From Gimesia algae (GTDB lineage Bacteria > Planctomycetota > Planctomycetia > Planctomycetales > Planctomycetaceae): DNA of 64,000 nucleotides. Below, piece after piece: positions 47,907 through 56,191 of the stretch. The stretch spans positions 7,631,029 to 7,695,028 of the forward strand of contig NZ_CP036343.1 in assembly GCF_007746795.1 (NCBI RefSeq), read 5' to 3'. A program made the position numbers and the translations under genes. The notes beneath the pieces were generated by a model that ran no database searches, was not told the DNA's origin, and was given only the letters and a program-made list of their open reading frames with translations. Position 1 is the stretch's first letter; every line of letters begins with the position of its first letter.

Positions 47907-48659
47907 ATGTTTGGATGGTTTCGCTCAAAACCAGTTTGTCCTGTATCAGCAGAAGAAAAAGCATGGATTGAAAATCGTTTTTCATGGTTGATCGGCGAAT
48001 TCGGGATGCAGAGACTCACAAAAGGAACTCTCATACTACCTACCACTGATTTTTTTCCGGAAGAGTATCATCGAACGGCTGACGAGATTCAGAAAATCAT
48101 GGATCTTGTTGCTGAATACATGAACGTTTCCCCTTCCATTTTACGACTTAATTTCTATGAAGATTTTCGCCCTGAAATAGAAGGTATGTGGACCGCAGGC
48201 TCGGTAGGCATGTATTCTGAATCGGCCAGGAAATTTGATATCTGGCTGGAAATTCATAGCCTCGAAAATCCACTCACCGTCATTGCTACGCTCGCACATG
48301 AAATCGGACACGTGCTACTACTGGGACAACGACGTATTTCGCATATTGAGGAAGATCACGAACCGTTAACCGATCTTTTGACTGTATATCTGGGACTAGG
48401 TTTGTTTTCAGCTAACGCTGTCATGCAGGAACATTATTGGAACGATGGCCCCCTATCAGGTTGGAGCATGGGGCGACAAGGGTACCTGAGTATGGAGATG
48501 TTCGGTTATGCATTTGCTCTGTTTGGAATTGCACGTGGAGAAATTGCTCCAAAATGGCTCTCGCAATTAAGATTAGATGTACGATCAGCATGCAAGCAGG
48601 GAATGCGATATATCACAGAAACGGGAGACTGTAGTTGCGAGTTTGTAACTCCGCGATAG
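47907..48659 (+). CDS. HEXXH-type putative metalloprotease
   Basis: 250 aa. Zinc-protease signature ATLAHEIGHVLLLG (HEIGH, about residues 131-135) is followed by EEDHEPLTDLLTVYLGLGLF, whose Glu/Asp residues could give the third ligand. No signal peptide is visible. The start MFGWFRSKPV is basic and aromatic. It does not match a named family that I know. It is the last chromosomal gene before the prophage region. Confidence 0.65.
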   Translation: MFGWFRSKPVCPVSAEEKAWIENRFSWLIGEFGMQRLTKGTLILPTTDFFPEEYHRTADEIQKIMDLVAEYMNVSPSILRLNFYEDFRPEIEGMWTAGSVGMYSESARKFDIWLEIHSLENPLTVIATLAHEIGHVLLLGQRRISHIEEDHEPLTDLLTVYLGLGLFSANAVMQEHYWNDGPLSGWSMGRQGYLSMEMFGYAFALFGIARGEIAPKWLSQLRLDVRSACKQGMRYITETGDCSCEFVTPR

Positions 48660-48715
48660 GACACACTTCGTTTTTAGAAGCGCAAAATCAGCTCAATCAG
48701 TAGAGTCGTACAATA

Positions 48716-49360
48716 CTATTTCTGCGTCGCGATCACAATTCCGCCCTTGACCTCTGCTGCCTGTTCATCATCGAGTAAACCCACCCCGGCCCAGTTCGTC
48801 AGATGCACGATCTCTCCATGTGGGGAAAACAGATCAATGTAATCACTCAGGCGGTTATAGATTACGCCATCATCAGCACACCGCCCAGTGAAGTCCGTAC
48901 AGATCTGCAGGACGAACAGCCCGCCCGGTCGTATGAATTCCATGATTTTCGGGACGTGCTCTGAAACATTCACCCCGGTTGATGGGCAGACCTCGTGTAA
49001 TTCCCGATGAAACCAGCTCATTCCTCGGCAGTAGATCAGATCGAAATACCCTGTATCGAAGTGGTACGGTAGATCCGATGCGCTGGCGTTGATGAAAACC
49101 GCCGTTGAACCGCGTGCATTCGCCCCCCTAACGCCTTCGGCGGACAGTTCGACACCGAACACGTTTAATCCGAAACTGGACAGCAGGGACGCATGCAGGC
49201 CCTTGCCGCAACCCAGATCCAGTACTCTATCACCGGGCTTTAAATCGAACCGGTCAATCAGATGTTCCTGCAGCCAGCCCCGTTCCCGTTCTGGGCTGTA
49301 ATCAAAATCGCTGGTGGCGTACTTCCGATCATAATGGCCAATGTTTCGAATCTCTGGCAT
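48716..49360 (-). CDS. Phage-region class I SAM methyltransferase
   Basis: 214 aa. Motif I VLDLGCGKGLHASLL and FGVELSAEGVRGANARG are clear, then YFDLIYCRGMSW, IMEFIRPGGLFVLQI. Start overlaps the stop of the previous gene by 1 nt (TAATG). It is the terminal gene of the prophage tail operon at the window's left phage edge. Substrate may be DNA, sugar or a virion component; unknown. Confidence 0.82.
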   Translation of the reverse strand: MPEIRNIGHYDRKYATSDFDYSPERERGWLQEHLIDRFDLKPGDRVLDLGCGKGLHASLLSSFGLNVFGVELSAEGVRGANARGSTAVFINASASDLPYHFDTGYFDLIYCRGMSWFHRELHEVCPSTGVNVSEHVPKIMEFIRPGGLFVLQICTDFTGRCADDGVIYNRLSDYIDLFSPHGEIVHLTNWAGVGLLDDEQAAEVKGGIVIATQK

Positions 49361-49848
49361 TACGCATAATCCTTTTTAAACAGAGCGATCAAACGCTCCT
49401 GGCTGGAATCTTTCACGATATCGAGACGAGCGGGACAGCGTCCCACCAGATCGATAAACTTTCGCACGCTGATCGGATCTTGAACGTGACCAGGGCAGGC
49501 CCCGGTAGTCCACATGTACGGCACACTGATGATCGCGGTTTCGCAACTGCTGAAGATCTTGTCCACGAACGGAATCAGCACCCTCGTTTCAAAATGCTCT
49601 AATACCTGCAGGCAGGTAATCACGTCGGCAGCCCGGTCGCATTCCAGCCAGTCCACCTGGATGCATTCGACGCCGTCCATCTCCGGGAACGACTGATCGT
49701 TGACGGCAATCCTTCGGTCGAATTCACCCCACTGAGCAACCGGCGTGTCAGCACACCCCACATCGAGAAGGGTGCCGCCGAACGGTTCGAGCCACTGCTT
49801 GACGATCTGATAGTAGTTCAACTCCTTGCGTTCATCCCAGTAGCTCAT
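49360..49848 (-). CDS. Phage-region small methyltransferase-like protein
   Basis: 162 aa. It starts MSYWDERKELNYYQIVKQWL; motif I LLDVGCADTP and a DVITCLQVLEHFE segment give a methyltransferase fold shorter than usual. Its ATG overlaps the glycosyltransferase-like gene's stop by 4 nt. It probably acts with the next methyltransferase and the glycosyltransferase on a virion or cell-surface sugar; this is inference from position. Confidence 0.72.
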   Translation of the reverse strand: MSYWDERKELNYYQIVKQWLEPFGGTLLDVGCADTPVAQWGEFDRRIAVNDQSFPEMDGVECIQVDWLECDRAADVITCLQVLEHFETRVLIPFVDKIFSSCETAIISVPYMWTTGACPGHVQDPISVRKFIDLVGRCPARLDIVKDSSQERLIALFKKDYA

Positions 49849-51743
49849 ACAGGTGAATCCTCCCGTCTACCTGAGAAATATTCTTTCAGTTCCTTGCGCA
49901 GCTGCGGCTTGTCGCTGTTCCAGCACCACAGACCGTTATCATCAATGGCAACATCAGAGCTGCAGAACTGATTCCGTTTCAAAATATCGATGCGTGTTTC
50001 ATAACCCCGATTCTCTCGAGAGCCGTGCCACAGGTGCCGGATCTTTCCGGAGACCACGCCCACGTCCGAATTGATGATGTTTAACTGGTGTTGTTTCCAT
50101 GCGGCGAATTCAGCAGAGGGACGCTGCAGGCTGGCGAACTGTCTTTCAATCCATGTGTTATCTGGAACCAGCGAGGCGATGAATCGAGTATCGGAACTGC
50201 CGAGAATTTCCCGGTCATAAATTCCATTCGGAATGGCATCGAGCCGCGCCGCGATCGCCCCGCCTGGCGGACCATAATCGCGAATCCCCAGGCGGTTCTT
50301 TTCTGCCCAGCTGTGAAACCGCCGTACCACTGACGACTGATCCGGTCCCAGATAATCGATGTACTGAAACAACTGCAGTACCTGGTGTTTTTCAAGCAGC
50401 TGTTTTGCCTCTTCAAACCAGTTGCGATTATTGAACAGCAGATCGGCATCGATCCAGGCAACCGCGTCCACGTCTTCCGGAAGCGACTGAATCCCGATAT
50501 TGATCAACCACTCTTTCTGCCACATCAGGTTGGTTTCATCGCCATGGATTTTGATAGAATCCTCGAATTCGAATTGGCCGTTGAAACTCAGCTCTACCAG
50601 CGTGACAGGATGTTCGATCTCCCGCAGAAACCTTCGGCAGTTCTCGACAGGGGCTCTGTAACCACAGGGGTTGAAATGGCAGGAGACGATTGCCATATTC
50701 CTGATCGGTGCATACCGACCCGTTCTGATGGTTGGCTTGGATAGTTCGTCGTCGTTCCGTTGCTCGAAGTAACCCGCCACCTGCCCGTGCATCTCCAACT
50801 TGTTACTACACCACTCCCAGAGTCCGTCTGAATTGATCCTGACATCGGTATCGGGGTTGAAGTCATGGTCGAGCAGATAGTTCGCCCGTTCGACATACCG
50901 CCGATTCTCACGCGTGCCGTGCCACAGGTGTCTGATTGTGATCGGCAGGTGTCCGACGCGACGCTTCACCAGTTGCTGCTGCTTTCGAGCCCAGGCATTA
51001 AATGCTCGCTCATGCGCAGGCGTGATACGCTTTTTAAATCCGAAGATAGATTCCAGCCAGGTGTGCATCATATATGAATCACCGCCGCCGATAATGTTCA
51101 GATCGTAAAGGGGGAACAGTTCGCGCCTGGCCGCCCAGGCATAACCTGATTTGTATGTGCTGGTCTTGAGGTTGCGCAGCTTCTGGAAGACTTCACCGGG
51201 ATGTGTCTCAATGACGATACCTGCTGAGTCGGTCATTTCCACCGATTGAAACAACTGAATCACGGACAACTGCTGCAACATCGCTTTCGCCTGGGCGGCC
51301 CAGTCGTCTTCCAGAAACAGCACATCAGCATCTATCCACGCGATCGACGTGAACCGCTCCGGTAGTGACTCGACCAGAATATTGAGCAACCGTTCCTTCT
51401 GCCACATTACGTTGTCCTCATTGCCTGTAGTGTGTAAGGCATCGGGAATCACAAACTCCCCTGTAAAGGACAGCTCGATCGTGAACAGTTCCGCGCCTTT
51501 CAGCTGCTCGCGAAAATGAAAATAATTTCGCTTGATCGAATCGTAATTACAGGGATTGAAGTAGCAGGCCACAACGGCCAGTTCTCCAGTGTGATCGGGC
51601 AGCGGTTGCTCTGCATTTCCCCAGCCCTCACACGTGGAACGGAATTTGATAATTCGTCGGATTTCATCACCGTGCTTCCGGCAGAAATAGTTGCGTTTGA
51701 ATTCGCAGACTTCACAGAGTTGTTGTTTTGCTTCGGGTGTCAT
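49845..51743 (-). CDS. Tandem-duplicated GT-A-like glycosyltransferase
   Basis: 632 aa. The N-terminus has a Cys set (C10, C13, C21, C38) that may bind zinc or iron. Two homologous halves follow, about 55-325 and 345-625. Each holds a FNPC(N/G)Y start, ELSF(T/N)G(E/Q)F, MWQKE, a DxD-type WIDAD(V/L)LF (about 134-141 and 428-435) and IRHLWHG(T/S)REN. The fold suggests sugar transfer by both halves. Overlaps its neighbours by 4 nt on both sides, so it is firmly part of the phage operon. Virion glycosylation is a likely role but not shown. Confidence 0.75.
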   Translation of the reverse strand: MTPEAKQQLCEVCEFKRNYFCRKHGDEIRRIIKFRSTCEGWGNAEQPLPDHTGELAVVACYFNPCNYDSIKRNYFHFREQLKGAELFTIELSFTGEFVIPDALHTTGNEDNVMWQKERLLNILVESLPERFTSIAWIDADVLFLEDDWAAQAKAMLQQLSVIQLFQSVEMTDSAGIVIETHPGEVFQKLRNLKTSTYKSGYAWAARRELFPLYDLNIIGGGDSYMMHTWLESIFGFKKRITPAHERAFNAWARKQQQLVKRRVGHLPITIRHLWHGTRENRRYVERANYLLDHDFNPDTDVRINSDGLWEWCSNKLEMHGQVAGYFEQRNDDELSKPTIRTGRYAPIRNMAIVSCHFNPCGYRAPVENCRRFLREIEHPVTLVELSFNGQFEFEDSIKIHGDETNLMWQKEWLINIGIQSLPEDVDAVAWIDADLLFNNRNWFEEAKQLLEKHQVLQLFQYIDYLGPDQSSVVRRFHSWAEKNRLGIRDYGPPGGAIAARLDAIPNGIYDREILGSSDTRFIASLVPDNTWIERQFASLQRPSAEFAAWKQHQLNIINSDVGVVSGKIRHLWHGSRENRGYETRIDILKRNQFCSSDVAIDDNGLWCWNSDKPQLRKELKEYFSGRREDSPV

Positions 51744-52768
51744 TCTACGTCCTGGTCAGATCTTGGTACGTGTTTTACATCGATGTAGGGAGGGGCGAAG
51801 TAGTCTTCCAGATCAAAACTCTCGCCCTCAGTGGTTGCGTCTCTGTCTGGCTTCAGCGGGTAAATCACTCCTGACTTTGGCTGTCCGTAACCCTCTGGAA
51901 TCACCGGGTCCACACTTGCCACTCGTAGCGGCGGCAGATCGTAAGGAATGATATTCAAAAACCGATACGTCACCCCGGATGCAATCGGGCAGGTGAAATC
52001 GTCAGGGGCTTTGTAGACTCCCGGCCATGTGCCTGAACCCAGAGCGGTGGCAGCGGAGGTATTCAACAAATCGACAGACGGCGGGTCATCGATAACCGAA
52101 TATGCCCGCTCGCCCAGCCCTGCAATATATGCGTCCCGGTCTTCAATGCTGCCGAAAACAACAGTTGAGGTCTGCACTGTATCAATAAAGTTTGCCGTCT
52201 GAATGATGTCCAGACTGATTCTCCATGCTCCCGGAGTCACCACATTACTATCTTCAAGAATCAGCGTGAGAAAGTGTATTAATGCGTCATGGTGCCGGGT
52301 AAACGATGTCCACGATGGCAACGGGGGATCGAACCCACCAGGCACATAAAATGGAATCGAACTACCATAGGATCCGACTAATTCTTCGCGGTCGATGCCG
52401 TAATCAGACACCCAGTCAGGCCACTCTGCATCAGATGCTGAACTCGATGGAACTGTATATGCCAGATTGCTATCCGCTTCAAAATTGCAGTTGAGCAGCG
52501 AGCCATCTGCTTTCTTCGGAATCTTCTGGTAGATCGAATACATGACTATCGACGATGAACCGGGTTCATTCTCGACAAACGGGGTTTCGCCTATAGAAGC
52601 GTCACCATCGTAGTTATGATACAGCCAGTCTTTGAAAGTCGGCACCGTCAGCTCCCAGACTGTCTCTGAGTTCTGTAACTTCGCCGCACAGCGATGGCAA
52701 TCGAACTGCCGACGCGGGCACTGCTTCTGAATCAGGCTCATCGAGCAATTACAGTTAGAGTTTGACAT
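51740..52768 (-). CDS. Phage structural-region hypothetical protein (342 aa)
   Basis: A Cys-rich N-terminus (NCNCSMSLIQKQCPRRQFDC, HRC) is followed by a Trp/Tyr-rich beta-type protein with several SGVTYRFL- and PLPSW-like turns. The start overlaps the previous gene's stop by 1 nt and the end overlaps the glycosyltransferase by 4 nt. Not recognised; most likely a virion or tail-tip component by position. Confidence 0.6.
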   Translation of the reverse strand: MSNSNCNCSMSLIQKQCPRRQFDCHRCAAKLQNSETVWELTVPTFKDWLYHNYDGDASIGETPFVENEPGSSSIVMYSIYQKIPKKADGSLLNCNFEADSNLAYTVPSSSASDAEWPDWVSDYGIDREELVGSYGSSIPFYVPGGFDPPLPSWTSFTRHHDALIHFLTLILEDSNVVTPGAWRISLDIIQTANFIDTVQTSTVVFGSIEDRDAYIAGLGERAYSVIDDPPSVDLLNTSAATALGSGTWPGVYKAPDDFTCPIASGVTYRFLNIIPYDLPPLRVASVDPVIPEGYGQPKSGVIYPLKPDRDATTEGESFDLEDYFAPPYIDVKHVPRSDQDVE

Positions 52769-54102
52769 CAGAGTTCCGGGCTCCCGTCACCGTTGTAGTC
52801 GCGACACTCATTCACGTCAGATACCCAACCTTCACCTGGGAACCACTGGGCAGTTCCCAGCGAGCCCGGTGCGACTGCGTCATTCACAGTGTTGTCGTCA
52901 CCATCCCACTCACCAATCAGCGGAATAGGGTAATGCACTTCGGCATCCATTTCAGCATCCGCAAGATCAGTTTTAAATACATACACATCAAAGACCGCAG
53001 CTTCCGGGATATCCACTTCGAACTCGTCGAACACCTGCCCCGCCAGTTTACCCGCGAATTCAATCAGCCAGCGTCCCGGCCAGATAGATACCTTCAGATC
53101 TTCCGCATCGATACCGGGCAATTCCCCGATTTTCTCCGCAAGATAGGCAGGTGTCAGTACGCTAGATGTAAGACTGATTTTGGATGTCTCTGAGTCCCCC
53201 ATCGCCAGCTTGATCGACCCATTAACATCATCACCCACAAACGAGACCCACATCTTGTCATTGCCGCCAGTGTCTTTATGAAGCACAGATACGGGCACCG
53301 GATTGTCACCATCAACGCGGACAGCGTACTTCTGCCCGGATCTCAGATCGCCATCGTAATCGTAGCTGTCGGACTCGTAAGTTCTCACCACATAATTTGA
53401 ATATGGTTCCTTCGTGATAAAATGAATCGGCGGCGGTACTGCGAGTTGATTCGCCGGAGCGACGAACGCGAACAGATTCTCCGTGCTGTCCTTGTCCTCT
53501 TTTTTCACGCCTGTAGTGAGTTTGTAGATCCCGTGAACATTCCACCCGAGCAGCTGGTGCTGGATCTGGAACCGGCTAGCTTTGGTCAGATCGTTGGGGA
53601 GCTTCAGGTGCCCCGCTGGATCACCGACCAACTGCTGCACGATGCCTGTGCCGTAAAGCTTCTCCAGACCGTCGAGGGTCGCGTCTGACAGCCTGCTGTT
53701 CGGGTCCCTGACGAATCTGCCGAAGATCTTTTCGTTGTCGCTCTCATCGCCTTCGTAGCGCACGAATGCGGGAGTGTAGGTCATTCGCCCCTGATACCCT
53801 TTGCCAATTGAGGCAGGGCCTGTGAAAGCGTAGTTAATGCCGTTGGTGACATACTTCGGGACGTTCCCGTCTTCGCCGGGGGTTTCATTCTGACCGGGTG
53901 CGGTGATCCCGACCGGCAAACGGATCTCGTGCACCAGGTGATCATCATTCAGATTACGGATTCCCACGACTTCGACAAGTGAACGGGGAGGAATCAACAG
54001 GTCTTTGTCTTTGCGGCGGCTGTCTTTATCGACGATCATATCGTCGCCCACATTCAAGCAGGTGAACCACTGGCCGGGACTGTCTTGGGAAGAATCAAAC
54101 AT
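52768..54102 (-). CDS. Phage structural-region hypothetical protein (444 aa)
   Basis: Not recognised. It is beta-rich with a C-terminal ECRDYNGDGSPEL, a DxNxDG type calcium loop. A central GPASIGKGYQGRMTYTPAF and a WVSFVGDDVNGSIKL stretch are seen. It lies directly after the tail-hub-like gene (1-nt overlap, TGATG) and before 51740-52768, so it is likely a tail-associated virion protein. Confidence 0.6.
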   Translation of the reverse strand: MFDSSQDSPGQWFTCLNVGDDMIVDKDSRRKDKDLLIPPRSLVEVVGIRNLNDDHLVHEIRLPVGITAPGQNETPGEDGNVPKYVTNGINYAFTGPASIGKGYQGRMTYTPAFVRYEGDESDNEKIFGRFVRDPNSRLSDATLDGLEKLYGTGIVQQLVGDPAGHLKLPNDLTKASRFQIQHQLLGWNVHGIYKLTTGVKKEDKDSTENLFAFVAPANQLAVPPPIHFITKEPYSNYVVRTYESDSYDYDGDLRSGQKYAVRVDGDNPVPVSVLHKDTGGNDKMWVSFVGDDVNGSIKLAMGDSETSKISLTSSVLTPAYLAEKIGELPGIDAEDLKVSIWPGRWLIEFAGKLAGQVFDEFEVDIPEAAVFDVYVFKTDLADAEMDAEVHYPIPLIGEWDGDDNTVNDAVAPGSLGTAQWFPGEGWVSDVNECRDYNGDGSPEL

Positions 54103-56183
54103 TATGTCCCTTTCGTGTTGACCTGTTCGGTTTTATCAACGGTGCCGTTGTGTTTGGTGATCATGTCTTTTAAGGCGAGATTTCTTTGCCTCTGGTCAAA
54201 GTCCGGCACCACCACATTTACTTCTGAGTTACGGGAGACGATGGTGGTCATGCCGCCTGAATCAGTGCGCTGGATGGCCACCTGTTGAATGGCGCCATCC
54301 AGTTCGATTTTCTTCAGCCCCGCGTAGACTCCCGATCCAGAATCTTCTGATTTAATCTTGATGTTCTCCACATCGATCGCGGCGAGAGCCTGTTTCTCCA
54401 GCTCTTCGGTTTCGTTATTGTCGAGCACCTCAATCAGCTGAAAGTAATCATTAACAAAAAAAGCTGTCTTGAGTTCATACACTGCCTGATAAGCCTGCAC
54501 GATTTCGTTTTTGATCACGACTTTCGTATCAGTTCCACCGGGAAGTTTACGGGGGTTGTCTTTCAATCCACTGGGCAGCGGTGCGGGCTTTGTGCGGTAT
54601 TTGGCTTTCAGTTCTTCGGTGTGCGTAAAGCGAGCCGGTTCCCCGACCAAATTCTTTAGAGGGGTAGCAATCTTTATGTGCAAATCCGCAGCGTCGGTAT
54701 AGGTCTCGTCTTCGAAGGTATGGTGTTGTACCAGCGGTTGATTGAATTTAATGATGCCCAACTCAGGCATTACACTGAATTGACTCACTTCGATGGTGTG
54801 CAGCTTCTCATCCGCAGTCAGTGTGTTGGTCAGGCTCTGCGGGTCGAAGTATTTCCCGCTGATTTCAGGAGGTCGGCGAATCAGTTTCTGGGAATAGGAG
54901 TCGATTGCCAGTTCTGCACGGGTCTCAAAAATCGGCAGGATCTGCTCGAAGTCTTCGAGGATGTAATTACCTTTCCTGCCGGTGCGGGGGTTGACCTGCT
55001 GCGGTCCGGGGAGCACAGGCTTGGACCCCGCAAACAATTCGCGGCGTGCTTCGGAATACTTTTCCTGCAGTTTGTCATATTTCTTATCGCCTGGACGGCC
55101 CCCATCGTTGACCAGTTCCCCCAGCTGAGCACCCAGATCATCGTACTTCTTGCGCAGCACCTCTTTTTCAGCCGTGCCCGCAGGATACTTCAGGCGGTAG
55201 CACTTATAAACAGTCTCAACAGCAAGGGCGTATTGATCCTTCCGCTTTTTGTATTCAGCATCAGATGGTTTTTTGTCGTACTTGATTTCGTCGAATTTGC
55301 TGCGAATCATCGACAATGTCGGGGGGGGAGAGATACTCCAGTCTAGTACGCCTTCTTCGTTCTTGGGTGTGTAGCTCAGATGATAGAGGGGTCGCCAGTC
55401 ACCGTCTAAATCCAGTCCAACCGGTTCGAGTTCCCAAAGTGCTTCATGCATGGAGATCCCACCGAGTACCGTGACGGAATCCGGTGTTTCCGGCAGGTTC
55501 GCTTCAAAGCCACTTGACATCAGGTCCTCAGTGGGCAGCAGTGCCCCTTCACCGTACTTGCGAATTCGCACCCGATCATCCCAGCCTAAGCAGACACGAT
55601 AGCCCAGAAGCGTCACCAGTTCGTTTAAAGCCTGTGCCGGGGGGATGCGGTCCCAGTGTACTTCAGGAAAAATCTGATTGCGATACGGGAGTGCCTGTTT
55701 CTTTTCCAGATCCAGCAGGTCGCGGGTGTCGTAGTTCTTTTCTCCCATCGCTTCCAGGCACATGTCAGCCAGTTCACGCGGCGTTTTCTTTTTGCGGGGT
55801 TCGATCACGCCATTTTTCTTGACGTTCCAGTGACCCGAGAAGCTGCCGTACTTCCACTTCCAGCGTCGGTCATAGACCGGAATCGTCCAGTTAATCGAAG
55901 TTGCCGAGCGCCTGACATTCGCTTTGTCAGGTCGGCAGCCCTGCAGGAGGATCTGCGTGTGGCCTGTGCGGGCATCGTTCGTGTATTCGTCGAACTGAAA
56001 CAGCAGATATCCGTCTGGCTCAATCGGCGTGTAATCGGGGTCACTGGCATCGAGTGTCTGAGGAGCCATTTCGATCTGACACACGTCAGGCGTAATGCCG
56101 TGCGAGCGCGAATAGTTCGCACTGACGATCTGCTGAATGCCCGGATAAATGACAGAGCCGATACCCTGATCAAAGTTGCTCAT
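54102..56183 (-). CDS. Tail hub/baseplate-like protein (693 aa)
   Basis: The N-terminal third (about 1-240) fits a tail-associated hub organisation: a DEYTNDARTGHTQILLQGCR-like opening, then DMCLEAMGEKNY, a PAQALNELVTLLGYRVC domain and VRIRKYGEGALL. A charged coiled coil lies at about 295-375 (KKRKDQYALAVETVYKCYRL). The last part is beta-rich. The name is given by position after the tape measure and by this domain order, not by a firm family match. Confidence 0.6.
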   Translation of the reverse strand: MSNFDQGIGSVIYPGIQQIVSANYSRSHGITPDVCQIEMAPQTLDASDPDYTPIEPDGYLLFQFDEYTNDARTGHTQILLQGCRPDKANVRRSATSINWTIPVYDRRWKWKYGSFSGHWNVKKNGVIEPRKKKTPRELADMCLEAMGEKNYDTRDLLDLEKKQALPYRNQIFPEVHWDRIPPAQALNELVTLLGYRVCLGWDDRVRIRKYGEGALLPTEDLMSSGFEANLPETPDSVTVLGGISMHEALWELEPVGLDLDGDWRPLYHLSYTPKNEEGVLDWSISPPPTLSMIRSKFDEIKYDKKPSDAEYKKRKDQYALAVETVYKCYRLKYPAGTAEKEVLRKKYDDLGAQLGELVNDGGRPGDKKYDKLQEKYSEARRELFAGSKPVLPGPQQVNPRTGRKGNYILEDFEQILPIFETRAELAIDSYSQKLIRRPPEISGKYFDPQSLTNTLTADEKLHTIEVSQFSVMPELGIIKFNQPLVQHHTFEDETYTDAADLHIKIATPLKNLVGEPARFTHTEELKAKYRTKPAPLPSGLKDNPRKLPGGTDTKVVIKNEIVQAYQAVYELKTAFFVNDYFQLIEVLDNNETEELEKQALAAIDVENIKIKSEDSGSGVYAGLKKIELDGAIQQVAIQRTDSGGMTTIVSRNSEVNVVVPDFDQRQRNLALKDMITKHNGTVDKTEQVNTKGT

Positions 56184-56191
56184 GACGGTCC

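Noticed and set aside
48688..48705. AGCTCAATCAGTAGAG, a tRNA D-arm-like string at the prophage edge
   Set aside because: It lacks a matching acceptor stem, anticodon arm and T-arm, so it is not a tRNA. It may be a remnant but cannot be supported.
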